Positions 49,547 through 59,919 of a DNA stretch of 64,000 nt are shown here, one piece after another. The stretch is from NCBI RefSeq assembly GCF_001005315.1, contig NZ_LBMG01000023.1, positions 1 through 64,000 of the forward strand. Reading direction: 5' to 3'. Origin of the DNA: Kordia jejudonensis (lineage in GTDB: Bacteria; Bacteroidota; Bacteroidia; Flavobacteriales; Flavobacteriaceae). A program made the translations under genes and the position numbers. Position 1 is the first letter of the stretch. Every line of letters starts with the position of its first letter. Below the pieces are notes generated by a model. The model ran no database searches and was not told the origin of the DNA. It worked only from the letters and a program-made list of their open reading frames with translations.

Positions 49547-50821
49547 ATGCAACGCGACGAACAAATTTTTGAATTAATTCAAGCCGAAAAAGAAAGACAA
49601 AAAGAAGGATTAGAGTTGATCGCTTCTGAAAACTTTGTAAGCGACCAAGTAATGGAAGCTGTTGGCTCTGTACTGACTAATAAATACGCAGAAGGATATC
49701 CTGGAAAACGTTACTACGGCGGCTGTGAAGTTGTAGATGAAGTAGAAAATATAGCTATTGAAAGAGCAAAAGCTTTATTTGGTGCCGAATACGTTAATGT
49801 ACAACCACATAGTGGAAGTCAAGCAAATACAGCCGTTTTTGCAGCGTGTTTGAAACCAGGAGACAAAATCTTAGGATTCGATTTATCTCATGGTGGACAC
49901 TTAACACATGGTTCTCCCGTAAACTTCTCTGGAAAATTATACACACCAACTTTTTACGGAGTAGAAGAGGAGACAGGCGTATTAAATTATGATAAAATTC
50001 AAGAAATTGCTACCAAAGAGCAACCAAAAATGATCATCGCTGGTGCATCTGCATATTCAAGAGATATCGATTTTGAACGCTTTCGCGAGATTGCTGATAG
50101 TGTAAATGCACTATTATTAGCCGATATTTCACATCCTTCTGGATTGATTGCTAAAGGCCTATTAAACGATCCAATTCCACATTGTCATATTGTTACGACA
50201 ACCACACATAAAACCTTGCGTGGACCTCGTGGTGGACTCATCATGATGGGGAAAGATTTTGAAAATCCTTTTGGACTCAAATTGAAGAATGGAAACTTAC
50301 GCAAAATGTCTTCATTACTAGATAGTGGCGTTTTTCCAGGAAACCAAGGCGGACCTTTAGAACATGTCATTGCAGGAAAAGCAATTGCTTTTGGAGAAGC
50401 ATTGACAGATGCCTTTATGCACTACATTTTACAAGTTCAAAAAAATGCAAAAGCTATGGCGGCAGCATTTGTAGCCAAAGGATATCATATTATTTCTGGT
50501 GGAACAGACAATCACATGATGTTAATTGATCTTAGAAATAAAAACATCACAGGAAAAGATGCTGAAAAAGCACTTGGAAAAGCTGATATTACGGTGAATA
50601 AAAATATGGTTCCGTTTGACGATAAAAGTCCGTTTGTAACGTCTGGAATTCGTGTTGGTACTGCAGCAATAACAACCAGAGGTCTTAAAGAAGACGATAT
50701 GGCACTTATTGTTGAATATATCGATGAAGCGTTGATGAATTACGAAAGTGATGAAAAATTAGAAAGCATTGCATTTAAAGTAAATGTAATGATGTCTGAT
50801 AAGCCATTATTTCAAGCATAA
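49547..50821 (+). CDS. glyA: serine hydroxymethyltransferase
   Basis: Interconverts serine and glycine with tetrahydrofolate. Of 424 residues, [68 protein letters not shown], and the PLP Lys in [15 protein letters not shown] are all present; the C-terminal [14 protein letters not shown] is also typical. Length and motifs are canonical. It is single and divergent to fahA, with about 120 bases between. Confidence 0.98.
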   Translation: MQRDEQIFELIQAEKERQKEGLELIASENFVSDQVMEAVGSVLTNKYAEGYPGKRYYGGCEVVDEVENIAIERAKALFGAEYVNVQPHSGSQANTAVFAACLKPGDKILGFDLSHGGHLTHGSPVNFSGKLYTPTFYGVEEETGVLNYDKIQEIATKEQPKMIIAGASAYSRDIDFERFREIADSVNALLLADISHPSGLIAKGLLNDPIPHCHIVTTTTHKTLRGPRGGLIMMGKDFENPFGLKLKNGNLRKMSSLLDSGVFPGNQGGPLEHVIAGKAIAFGEALTDAFMHYILQVQKNAKAMAAAFVAKGYHIISGGTDNHMMLIDLRNKNITGKDAEKALGKADITVNKNMVPFDDKSPFVTSGIRVGTAAITTRGLKEDDMALIVEYIDEALMNYESDEKLESIAFKVNVMMSDKPLFQA

Positions 50822-50995
50822 GTCCTAAAAAAGAGCGCAATAGTATAACGTTTTAACATAAAATTAAGATTTATTATATTTGCAATGAGATGTAAAAAAT
50901 TGCAAATATGAAATACGCTATTCAGATTTGTAACATAAATTGAAAAGTGAGTAGCGAATTCCATCTGCCATTACTGTATTCTAAACAATAAACAG

Positions 50996-52708
50996 ATGAA
51001 AAGTTATACTATTGCTGTATTAACGTGCCTGTGTATTTCCCTAGCAAGCGCACAAGTACTTTTTGAAGACAAAGCTTTTGAACTCGGTATCAATATTACT
51101 GGAAACGCAAGTACACAACTTGGTGGCGTGAGTTTCTACGATTACGATAATGATGGTTGGGACGACTTAACCTTTGCGAGTAAAGAAAATTTCCCCGTAC
51201 GATTTTTTAAAAACAATTCAGGAACGTTTGTAGAAGAGACATTCAACATTACTATCGGAAATCATTCCAAACAGGTATTGTGGGTCGATTATGATAACGA
51301 TGGCGATAATGATTTGTTTGTGACAAAATTTGATGCGTCAAACAAATTGTACCAAAACGATGGAAATTTCAATTTTACAGATGTGACCGCTATTGCGGGA
51401 TTTCCCTCAACAACATTATTTACCTATGGCGCTTCTTTTGGCGATTATGACAATGATGGCGATTTAGATTTATTCTTAAGTAATAAAGATGATGCTAAAA
51501 TCATTCCGAATCAATTGTATAGAAATAACGGAAACGGAACATTTACAGATGTTTCGTTGATAGCTGGCATCAGTTCGGTTGGACATTTATCATTCTGTTC
51601 TTCATTTTTTGACTATGATAATGATGGCTTTTTAGATATTTATATTTCCAATGACCGATTTGCCAATACAAATATTCTCTACAAAAACAACGGAAACGGA
51701 ACCTTTACAGATGTAAGTTTGGCTTCTGGTGCTGGCGTTGCGGCAAATGCAATGTCTACCACAATTGACGATTACAATTATGATGGTTTTCTAGATATTT
51801 ACGTTACGAATACCACAGAAGGAAATCATCTTCTCAAAAATAATGGCGACGGAACGTTTACAGATGAAGCTACTGCTTCAGGAACCATTTTTAATAGCAT
51901 AGGTTGGGGCGCAAATTTCTTTGATGCAGACAATGATACCGATTTAGATTTGTATGTTTCTAGTATGATAAACGATCCAAATTCAGGATTGTTAACCACC
52001 GCTTTTTATGAATGTGATGCAAATTATACGTATACAATTCCTGCAAATGCTGGATTTACAACAGACACATACACAAGTTTCTCAAATGCCATTGGCGATG
52101 TCAATAATGATGGTTATCAGGATTTTGTGGTCATCAATTTGGCGCCAGATAACAATTCGTTATGGAGAAGTACTGGCGGAACAAACAATTGGTTAAAAGT
52201 CAAGCTGGACGGAACTACGAGTAACAAAGCAGGAATTGGCGCAAAAATAAAAGCAACTATCAATGGAGCGCCAATGTACAGATACGTATTGTGTGGCGAA
52301 GCATTTTTAGGACAAAACTCTGCTACAGAACTTTTCGGATTGGGCACAGCAACTACAATTGATATGCTCGAAATCTTCTGGCCAAGCGGCATTACAGATA
52401 CATATACAAACGTAAATGCCAATCAATTACTTACTGTAACCGAAGGAAGCACATTAGGAATACAAGAAGAAAATGCTGGGAGTTTCAGCGTGTATCCAAA
52501 TCCTGCAACGGATTACATTATCGTTTCAACTACAGTTTCTGAATCCTACACAAGTACGATTTATGACAGTTTGGGCAAACAAGTATTTTCTCAGAAATCA
52601 CAAGGTTTGCATTCAAAATTGGATGTTTCAAATTTATCTAGTGGAATTTTCTTTTTAGAAATTCGTACTGAAAGCAGTAAAACTGTTCAAAAAATCATTA
52701 TTTATTAA
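50996..52708 (+). CDS. CRTAC1-like FG-GAP (VCBS) protein with ASPIC/UnbV and T9SS sorting domain
   Basis: A 570-residue exported protein (signal peptide ending SLASAQ). Several VCBS/FG-GAP repeats follow, each with a calcium-binding DYDNDG or similar (FYDYDNDGWDDL, FGDYDNDGDLDLFLS, DDYNYDGFLDIYV), forming a beta-propeller of about residues 30-390. An ASPIC/UnbV segment at about 395-480 (NWLKVKLDGT, NKAGIGAKIKATI, IDMLEIFWPSG) and a C-terminal T9SS type A sorting domain (FSVYPNPATDYIIVS, ending KTVQKIIIY) complete it. It is likely cell-surface or secreted and calcium-binding; its partner is unknown. Confidence 0.9.
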   Translation: MKSYTIAVLTCLCISLASAQVLFEDKAFELGINITGNASTQLGGVSFYDYDNDGWDDLTFASKENFPVRFFKNNSGTFVEETFNITIGNHSKQVLWVDYDNDGDNDLFVTKFDASNKLYQNDGNFNFTDVTAIAGFPSTTLFTYGASFGDYDNDGDLDLFLSNKDDAKIIPNQLYRNNGNGTFTDVSLIAGISSVGHLSFCSSFFDYDNDGFLDIYISNDRFANTNILYKNNGNGTFTDVSLASGAGVAANAMSTTIDDYNYDGFLDIYVTNTTEGNHLLKNNGDGTFTDEATASGTIFNSIGWGANFFDADNDTDLDLYVSSMINDPNSGLLTTAFYECDANYTYTIPANAGFTTDTYTSFSNAIGDVNNDGYQDFVVINLAPDNNSLWRSTGGTNNWLKVKLDGTTSNKAGIGAKIKATINGAPMYRYVLCGEAFLGQNSATELFGLGTATTIDMLEIFWPSGITDTYTNVNANQLLTVTEGSTLGIQEENAGSFSVYPNPATDYIIVSTTVSESYTSTIYDSLGKQVFSQKSQGLHSKLDVSNLSSGIFFLEIRTESSKTVQKIIIY

Positions 52709-52720
52709 AATGATCTCAAA

Positions 52721-53080
52721 CTAAAAAAGATAAATTAGCGCAAAAATAAGTAGCGTAATTCCGATAATAACTTTAAAAGGCATTAATTTTTTGGAAATCT
52801 TTACCAATACTCCGCCAACAGCTGGAATTTGACTTACCACATGCGTCAATAACAATAAGCCGCCTGAAACTGCTACCAATTCATATAGAAAGCCACCTTT
52901 TGAGAAAATAAGCAGAAAAAGTCCAAGACCAAATGAAATACCTCCGATAATAAGAGTAAACGGCATTAATTTCTTGGCGACATTATTAAAGAAATTGCTT
53001 TCGCCATCAAGTTTGTCTAGTGCGGTAATTCCGAGTAGAATTCCTGCTAATATATTGGCAATGTCAAAAATAAATCCCAT
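52721..53080 (-). CDS. small four-helix membrane protein with internal duplication
   Basis: A 119-residue membrane protein with four hydrophobic helices. Two half-repeats are clear: KKLMPFTLIIGGISFGLGLF (about residues 36-55) and KKLMPFKVIIGITLLIFALI (about 97-116), each following a GGVL/NIL-type helix. I do not know a function. It is on the minus strand, just after the convergent CRTAC1-like gene, and 180 bases from the broken hydrolase. Confidence 0.6.
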   Translation of the reverse strand: MGFIFDIANILAGILLGITALDKLDGESNFFNNVAKKLMPFTLIIGGISFGLGLFLLIFSKGGFLYELVAVSGGLLLLTHVVSQIPAVGGVLVKISKKLMPFKVIIGITLLIFALIYLF

Positions 53081-53260
53081 GGTTTTTTGAATTTAGTGTT
53101 AAACTATTCTTTGTTTTTATTGTAATACCAATATACAAATAAAAAAAGCATCTTAACAGCATGTTTGTCTTTTAGAATACTATTCGATATAAGGATTTTT
53201 TTTTGGATGAATTCAAATAGGTTTTAAGAAAGAATATCTTGTTTGTTAAAAATGGAATGC

Positions 53261-54230
53261 TTAATTCTTTTCAGTGGTTATGATTGGCATTGTGTTTTCG
53301 ATAATTATTTTTTGGAATTCTTCTCTATGTTCATAAGGAATCAAATGTCCAGCTTTTTCAAGTGTAAATAATTCTTTTTGAGTTGCTTGTAGAAGGTTGT
53401 AATAACTTTGTGTTAGTTTTGAGTTGGTTTGATAATCACGCTCGCCAATTATAAAAAATACAGGACAGTCAATTTTTTTTAAAGATTGAAATAAATTTTC
53501 TTGACTTGCTTCGTTAAAAAGTGGTAACCAAGTATTTGCCCACGACAATACTCGTTTTTTAAATGATTTTTTCTTAGCATATTTTTTCCCTTCAAAATCA
53601 AAAAGCCATTTTCTTGCATAATATAATTCTTCTGCCGTTTTAAACGGAATAGATACTTTAGACAGTTCATTTATTGCCTTGGTATTCTTCTGTTCTTTAG
53701 CATGTTTTTTTAGCATTTCTAGTGTTAGAAGTTCACTTTCACTCTGATGTACTAGTGGATTCGTTGCTATAAAAGCGTGAATAAGTTCAGGATGATTTTT
53801 CGCTATATGAAAGCCAAGTAATGTACCATATGAATGTGCTACCAGTACAATTTTTTTCTTATTAAACTTTTGAAGAAGATATTGTATGAGTATATAAGTG
53901 TCATTTTTAAAAAAGTTCTTGACTGAGATCAACTTCTAAATTCTTTAAATGTAACGTTTTACCTGTCTTTCGTTGATCCCACAATACTACAGTAAAGTCT
54001 TGTTGAAGTTTCCCAAACATTTTATCAATTTGGGTCATTACAGAATCTCCCGGACCACCATTTATATAAAGGAGTACTGGATTTTCAAGATAATCTCCTT
54101 TAATGCGAATTACTTGCTCTGAATTGGAAATACGTACTGTTTCAGTTGTATCAATTTTGGTGTTGGTTGTTTGACTATGTCCCAAATATCCATAAAGTAC
54201 TATTAGTAGTAGCGTAATTGCTCGTCCCAT
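53261..54230 (-). pseudogene. alpha/beta hydrolase broken by a one-base frameshift
   Basis: Two overlapping frames (54230-53907 and 53932-53261) together encode one alpha/beta hydrolase. The first has a signal sequence, LLYINGGPGDSV (oxyanion-hole type NGGPG) and VVLWDQRKTGKTL; it stops after LSQELF. The second holds the nucleophile elbow VAHSYGTLLG, the FFIIGERDYQTN Asp region and the His in KAGHLIPYEH. The minus strand reads GAACTTTTTTAAAAATGAC; with five T rather than six, LSQELF continues straight into KNDTYILIQ. A single extra T in a homopolymer at 53909-53914 thus splits the gene; sequencing error or frameshifting on the run is possible. Related to proline-iminopeptidase-like enzymes. 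Confidence 0.8.
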
Positions 54231-54332
54231 TATATATGATTGAAAATTCTAAAACATTCAATCAAAAAGTATTCCAAAAACAGCCTTCGTGTTTAGTTAA
54301 CACTTAAGCTTTTTTGACATCAATTAATGGTT

Positions 54333-55907
54333 TTAATCATCTTCAAAAATCACATTTTGATACGCGCCTGCATCAGTTTTGTTATTTGGTGCAGTAGTTC
54401 GGTTAGTTCCTAAAATATCATTTGGAGCAAACATTGAAGTTATTGTCGGATTTCCAATTCCGATTGCATCAGAATCTGCACCGATCATAAATTCGTTTTC
54501 TTCAGGATTTTTAAAGTCTATTGAATTCGAACTTAATAACAAGGAAACTTCATCAAATAGCGTTGATTCATTAAAGTTATATAGCGGATCGGTTGTAAAT
54601 CTATTTTGAAAATCATCAAATTTAATCAAGCAATTCTGAAAATTATACACAAAGGCAGCGCTTTCATTTGCATCTAAAACTAGCTCAATATTATTATTTC
54701 CATCAATGATACAGTTTAAAAATGTAGCATCAATTGGTTCCAATAGTGGAAAACTTCCATCTTGCAAATCAAAATAGTTGTCCAATAATACTGTTGGAAA
54801 TACTCTGAAACTATTTGTCCAATAATTGGCAAATGTACAATGCGTAAATCTATATTGTCCACCAAAATTACAGTATAAAGAAGCTTGTCCTGCATTTCCA
54901 ATAACCGTATTTGTAGCTTCTACAAAACCAGTTCGTGCGAGTAAACCAACGGTAGCACTGTTATGAATTTGAGAATTGTTGAGTGTCAATGTCGGATTTG
55001 CAGTTCCGTCATTATTATCTGCCAAAATTCCTACGGAAGCATTTTTTATAGTTGCATGATTGATGAAGTTATTGGTACTTCCATCTGTCAGCCAAATGGT
55101 TCCCCATTGTCCTGGAACGTTCGCAAAAACAGGCTCTAAACGATCGCCTTCAAAAATAACTTCGCCTTCGAGTTCTTCTGTTGTACTTGTGGTTCCATTC
55201 ACTTGCAATGAACCTTCATTGGCGACAATAATGCCCGAATTTGCATGAAAATGAACTCTTGCGCCTGCATCAATAGTTAAGACTTTATTTTGCCCAACGG
55301 CGGCATATCCGTAAATGACGTAAGGTTTATCATTTGTCCAGTTGAGTTCTGTATCTTCTAAAAAGAAACCTTCTATTCGTGTTTCATTGCCTTCATCATC
55401 AACACTTAACAACAATGTTTCAACAGTTCCGTCATTAAATTGTTGTGGATAGAGAAAAACAGCATCTTGCACAAGCGTGACGAGTTCTACTTTTTGCTGA
55501 TTTCCACCTGTATCAAATTGTATGGCATCTGTATATAAAAACTGATCGCCACTCGCAAAATCATTGATATTCACGGTCGTTTCTACAAATATGAACAAAC
55601 TGTCATTGGCTAATAATTCAACATTTTCAAATACTTTTCCAGCAATTCCATCAACATTTAAACGATATTTAGACGTTTCGCCTTCGCCCAATTGTATTGT
55701 TGGAATATTAATATCATCATCACTTCGGTTGTATACTTTTAGGTTATACGTACTTGAACCAATATTGGTAAAAATGGTGTCAAGGTATACGGTGTCTTTA
55801 GAAAATTCTAATTGTCCAGAACTCGGAACGGTTACAAAATCTTTTCGACATGAACTCCAAAGTATGGCAATTGCGAAAATTAAAAAAGCATATAAAAGTT
55901 TCTTCAT
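54333..55907 (-). CDS. lipoprotein with right-handed beta-helix domain
   Basis: A 524-residue lipoprotein (signal AFLIFAIAILWSSC). The first 130 residues form a beta-rich anchoring domain with VYLDTIFTNIGSSTYNLKVYN, common in Bacteroidetes surface proteins, and the later part has repeated Asn/Gly-rich stretches (NFINHATIKNASVGIL, PTLTLNNSQIHNSATVGLL) typical of parallel beta-helix proteins, often carbohydrate-binding. Ligand and enzymatic activity are unknown; no catalytic motif is visible. Confidence 0.75.
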   Translation of the reverse strand: MKKLLYAFLIFAIAILWSSCRKDFVTVPSSGQLEFSKDTVYLDTIFTNIGSSTYNLKVYNRSDDDINIPTIQLGEGETSKYRLNVDGIAGKVFENVELLANDSLFIFVETTVNINDFASGDQFLYTDAIQFDTGGNQQKVELVTLVQDAVFLYPQQFNDGTVETLLLSVDDEGNETRIEGFFLEDTELNWTNDKPYVIYGYAAVGQNKVLTIDAGARVHFHANSGIIVANEGSLQVNGTTSTTEELEGEVIFEGDRLEPVFANVPGQWGTIWLTDGSTNNFINHATIKNASVGILADNNDGTANPTLTLNNSQIHNSATVGLLARTGFVEATNTVIGNAGQASLYCNFGGQYRFTHCTFANYWTNSFRVFPTVLLDNYFDLQDGSFPLLEPIDATFLNCIIDGNNNIELVLDANESAAFVYNFQNCLIKFDDFQNRFTTDPLYNFNESTLFDEVSLLLSSNSIDFKNPEENEFMIGADSDAIGIGNPTITSMFAPNDILGTNRTTAPNNKTDAGAYQNVIFEDD

Positions 55908-55983
55908 TGTAATATTTTAATCATGATACATCTTCAAGTAGACATACATTTAGCTGTAAAAATATAACTTTTTGAAGTTCTAA

Positions 55984-57171
55984 TTATTGTTTATCGCTCG
56001 ATTTTTTATTTTCAGCACGTTTTGCAGCTCTTTCTGCTTTGCGTGCTGCTCTCTCTGCGCGTCTTTTTTCACGTTTTTCACGCCATTTTTTCTTTTGAAA
56101 CGCAAAGTAGTTTTGAATGCGGAGTTTATTTTCTGTTTGCACTTTGGTCACTGGTTTATCATTATCTTCTATCAATGGCTCAGATGATATCACATATCCA
56201 CCAACAGTAACAATTTCTCCTAAAACGTTTGATTATAATTGTACATCATGCTTATTTTTTGTGACTTTAATTTCTGTAGATTCATACCCAATATAATTAA
56301 CGATTAACGTATCGTTTCTCTTCATATACAGTATGTAATGACCATCAAAATTTGTAGTTACGCTAGTTTCCGTATTTTTTACTTTCACTGTTGCACCAGC
56401 TAAAGGAAGTCCTGCATCATCGGTTATTGTTCCATTAACTGCTAGACTATCATTTCGCTTCTGTATATCTTCAGCAGTAACAATTGCCACAGCTCCAATA
56501 TTTACTTTGACTAATCTTGAATTGGGAATTGGCAGTATTTGCGATTCACCCAAGCTATTGTCCGTTTGTAATACGACATTAATTTTTTCCTTCGTTACTT
56601 TTATTTCAGCAGTGATATATCCAACATAACTTACTATGAGTACATCATTTTTATTCACATTAAGTGTATAATTGCCATCAAAATCTGTAATTATTCCTTG
56701 TTGGGTTCCTTTAATTTTGATAGTTGCACCTGGCAATGGGAATCCAGTATCATCTGTAATTATACCACTAACTGTAATGCTTTCTTTTTGCTTGTGAAGC
56801 GATCCAATATGTAACGAAGTATATGTAGTAGCATTCGTGTGTTCCGTTTTTGGTTTTTCGATTGTATTTTTTTTCACTTCTTGAGAAAAAAGTGTGATGG
56901 GAAGCAAAAATGAAGCCGCATATGATAACCAATGATTTCGTTTTTTTCTATCGACAATTAGTTTCCGATCTAATTGAGAAGTATGAAAACGTCCGCAAAC
57001 ATTGTCATTTTTCTGAAAATGTTGTATAATTTGTTCATCACTTTCAGCGGTAAAATCAATAACTTCTTTCGTGCAAACGTTACAAAACTTACCTTTTTGT
57101 GTTGGTGTCATTTCATTCCAATCTTCATGACAAGGTTCTGGAATACGAATAGTTATTTTTGGATGTTTCAT
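55984..57171 (-). pseudogene. CarboxypepD_reg-like protein interrupted by an in-frame TAA
   Basis: The protein starts with MKHPKITIRIPEPCHEDWNEM and a CxxC (FCNVCTKEV), then a transmembrane helix around SYAASFLLPITLF and two carboxypeptidase-regulatory-like domains (VSGIITDDTGFPLPGATIKI and VNGTITDDAGLPLAGATVKV). It ends ...KHDVQL, TAA at 56233-56235. Thirteen codons later in the same frame (SNVLGEIVTVGGY) the reading continues into a 69-codon stretch with a basic coiled-coil tail (REKREKRRAERAARKAERA), ending at 55984. The typical end of this family runs on past the stop, so a nonsense change probably truncated the gene; the remnant is not an independent gene. Start at 57171 preferred over 57204. 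Confidence 0.7.
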
Positions 57172-57275
57172 ATGTTTATATTGAATATATTTCAAATAAA
57201 ACATAAAAACATAAAAACATAAGGTAGAAAACCGACAATGAGTGAAGCACTCTTTTTAGTGAGTTAACGTATATG

Positions 57276-58451
57276 CTATACAGATTTCTTTCTTCTTCGG
57301 ATTGCTAGTAATCCAACGATTGGTCCTAACGCCAATATGCTAAATACTATTGGTGTATCAGTTACTGTTTGCAATGCATTCAATAATTGTATACTTATGA
57401 TTGTGATTGAAAACCCAATACAATTTACAATGGTTAGTGCGGTACCTTTTAATGCTACTGGCGCATTTTGTGCAACCAATGTAGAAAATAGTGGCGAATC
57501 TGCAATAACGACTATTCCCCAAAAAAGGAGAAATGCAATGAAAATTTCCAACGAATTTATATAAAATACAAACGGAAGCAAAAGGCAACAGATACACGAC
57601 AATAATAACGATAAGTAGGCAATCTGTTTTACGTTGAATTTTTGAACTAAATAACCACCAAGTACACAACCCAAACCACCAATTGCAATTATTATAAAGG
57701 AAAGAAAAGGAATCGCATTTGTCATTTCAGCATGTTTTTCCATGTAGCGTTGAAGTATCACGGGAACAAATGCCCAAAAAGCGTATAATTCCCACATGTG
57801 TCCAAAATATCCAAAGGCAGCAGCTCGGAAATTCGATTCTTTAAAAATGGTAGGAATCGCGGAAATATTGATGTGTTGACTTGGTTTTCTATACGGACCA
57901 TTGGGCACTAAACCAAACATCAATATACCGCCTAATGTCGCAATAGCAGTAGTGATCATCACAACCGATTCCCACGGTAAACTTCCTTTGATGTCTTTCA
58001 ATAAGTGTGGAAAAGCAGTTCCAATAACAAGCGCACCAACCAAATATCCTAGCGATTTGCCAAGTCCTTTTTCAAAATAATCGGCGGCAATTTTCATGCC
58101 TACTGGGTAAATTCCCGCAAGGAAAAACCCTGTTAGAAATCGAAAACTAAGAATCGTAACAAATGTATTTCCTTTCCAAATGATGCACATATTAAACATT
58201 GCGCCTAAAAAAGCACACATCATAAAAACTTTCGATGGCGAATACCGATCGGCTACTGAAAGAAGCGCAAAAATTAAAGTACCAACAATAAATCCGAATT
58301 GCACACTAGAAGTAAGATAGCCCAAAGCACTTTCTCCGAGATTAAAATTTGATTCCAATTCGGGCATAATTCCGTTTCCTGCAAACCACAAGGATGTACA
58401 AAAAAATTGTGAAATTACTATAATAGGAAGAATGTGTTTAGGGACGTTCAT
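57276..58451 (-). CDS. MFS transporter
   Basis: A 391-residue major facilitator superfamily transporter with about twelve helices. The loop between helices 2 and 3 is ALLSVADRYSPSKVFMMCAF, a D-R-x-x-R/K-like motif, and a second conserved segment, GGYLVQKFNVKQIAYLS, marks the second half. It resembles aromatic-compound or CynX-like transporters, but I cannot name the substrate. It is the last gene before a terminator-bounded unit. Confidence 0.85.
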   Translation of the reverse strand: MNVPKHILPIIVISQFFCTSLWFAGNGIMPELESNFNLGESALGYLTSSVQFGFIVGTLIFALLSVADRYSPSKVFMMCAFLGAMFNMCIIWKGNTFVTILSFRFLTGFFLAGIYPVGMKIAADYFEKGLGKSLGYLVGALVIGTAFPHLLKDIKGSLPWESVVMITTAIATLGGILMFGLVPNGPYRKPSQHINISAIPTIFKESNFRAAAFGYFGHMWELYAFWAFVPVILQRYMEKHAEMTNAIPFLSFIIIAIGGLGCVLGGYLVQKFNVKQIAYLSLLLSCICCLLLPFVFYINSLEIFIAFLLFWGIVVIADSPLFSTLVAQNAPVALKGTALTIVNCIGFSITIISIQLLNALQTVTDTPIVFSILALGPIVGLLAIRRRKKSV

Positions 58452-58547
58452 TAAAGTTAATACACGTTGTTGGTATTTGTGATGGCTAAAACTACAATAA
58501 TCTTATCCAATTGAGAAATGAACAGTAAGAGTTTTGTGAAGTATAAA

Positions 58548-58584
58548 AAAAACTCCTTTATTCAATACAGAAATAAAGGAGTTT
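58548..58584. terminator. hairpin terminator downstream of the 93-residue gene
   Basis: AAACTCCTTTATT (58549-58562) pairs with AATAAAGGAGTTT (58572-58584) around an 8-base loop. It ends the minus-strand gene at 58607 and could also act from the other side. Confidence 0.8.
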
Positions 58585-58606
58585 GTTATTGAAAAGATAC
58601 TTATAA

Positions 58607-58888
58607 TTACAACTCGTCTACAATAAAATTGAAACCACTTGCAACTGGCGTATACACACCATCTACGACTTGAAACACTTGCATGGTAAATCCGTTGTTA
58701 TACGAATATAATATATAGGATAATCCTGGTATTTGTAATGTTTGAGATACTACTACAGAAGCTCCGTCATTTACATTTCCGTTGTAACTAATAGTATATT
58801 TCTGTTGTCCAGAATCATACTGACATGAAAAGTTATTGTTACTGATAATTTGACCGTTTGAAGCGACCGATCCGCAAAAAATTGACAT
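58607..58888 (-). CDS. small beta-rich protein of unknown function
   Basis: A 93-residue protein that I do not recognise, with many Asn, Ser, Tyr and Val residues in alternating patterns (YTISYNGNVNDGASVVVSQT), suggesting a beta-sheet fold. There is no signal peptide. It is divergent from the 59134 operon, with a 245-base shared upstream region that contains an ACGT-rich palindrome (59028-59045). Confidence 0.6.
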   Translation of the reverse strand: MSIFCGSVASNGQIISNNNFSCQYDSGQQKYTISYNGNVNDGASVVVSQTLQIPGLSYILYSYNNGFTMQVFQVVDGVYTPVASGFNFIVDEL

Positions 58889-59027
58889 AATGTTAAGGTT
58901 TTAAAAATGATTAATAATTAGTTGATAAAACATCTCGTATATTGCTCAGCGCTAAGCCATTAATTTGATGTTGTTTTGGTATGATTCAAAAGTAGATGGT
59001 TTTCAAACGAAGTAAAAGATAGCTACT

Positions 59028-59045
59028 ACGTGATTTAAAACACGT
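59028..59045. promoter_or_regulatory. ACGTG/CACGT inverted repeat upstream of the 59134 operon
   Basis: ACGTG (59028-59032) and CACGT (59041-59045) are separated by eight bases, about 90 bases before the start of the 59134 gene. It could be the site of the NarL-type regulator encoded in the operon; this is an inference. Confidence 0.35.
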
Positions 59046-59133
59046 GTTATAAGCAATGCAAACGCGTAGAAATACGTATGTGTAATTGTCTTATTTACAA
59101 TAATTTAGTAAAAACCTTAAAACTATTTTAATT

Positions 59134-59913
59134 ATGGCTTTAGAACCAATTGATAACTTCGATGAAATGAAGTTAGGAAAAGCGGCAGTTTTAACAGCAA
59201 ACTGGCGAAAAGAAAATGTAATAAAAGCATTCCTCTTTCATAAAAACGATATTGAATGTTTGGCACAAGAAGAAGGTGTCGTTGGTGTTCGATTTTACAT
59301 AGGAATTACCACAAAAGAAAATGGAGAAGATGCTCCTGATATGATTGCGGTTGGCGTTAATGATCAAAATGAAGATATTATTAATGAAACATCAGAAGCA
59401 AAAAGCATAGATGAATTCAGCGGCATTTACGATTTTGCATTGCCATGTCCAGAATTGTGCGACCCTGAAAGTATATTATTTAAAGCAATTGGAAACGTAA
59501 ATCCTATCAGGACAACAAGTATGATGAAAACAGTACAACATTCTACGGAAAATGAATGTTTCATTAAATTAGGAGAAATTAGTGAACAAGAAGCTGTTGA
59601 TCGTGTTTCCATTTGGCAATGTGAAATGAATAAAGAATTGATATCTATCTATTTTAACATTGAAGATTTAGATGCTGTATTTAATGAATTCACAATTATT
59701 AACGAAGATACCAATGCTTTACGTGTGTATTTTGGATTAGAAGATGGAGTTCATCGTGTTATACTTATTGGAGCTACTAATAGCGTAAATGATTATTATA
59801 GCGATATTGATACACCAGAAGTATATGTAAATACCGCAGCACCATGTACAGGAAATGGAGAAGTTTCATGTGCTGTAAATAGAATTTTATACACAACCTG
59901 TACTGAATCATAA
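59134..59913 (+). CDS. duplicated-domain protein of unknown function
   Basis: A 259-residue soluble protein made of two similar halves: in the first, AAVLTANWRKENVIKAFLFH, then VRFYIGI and MIAVGVND; in the second, DRVSIWQCEMNKELISIYFN, then LRVYFGLEDG and VILIGATNS. I do not recognise a family. The pattern of a positive helix plus a beta-hairpin in each half suggests a ligand-binding or sensory module. It is the first gene of a tight four-gene operon with a membrane protein, a kinase and a regulator, so it may be the sensed or sensing partner. Confidence 0.6.
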   Translation: MALEPIDNFDEMKLGKAAVLTANWRKENVIKAFLFHKNDIECLAQEEGVVGVRFYIGITTKENGEDAPDMIAVGVNDQNEDIINETSEAKSIDEFSGIYDFALPCPELCDPESILFKAIGNVNPIRTTSMMKTVQHSTENECFIKLGEISEQEAVDRVSIWQCEMNKELISIYFNIEDLDAVFNEFTIINEDTNALRVYFGLEDGVHRVILIGATNSVNDYYSDIDTPEVYVNTAAPCTGNGEVSCAVNRILYTTCTES

Positions 59914-59919
59914 ATAACG

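Noticed and set aside
55984-56193. Independent 69-residue basic gene
   Set aside because: It is in frame with, and 13 codons after, the stop of the upstream CarboxypepD_reg-like gene, and begins at a GTG without a credible start region; more likely a severed C-terminus.
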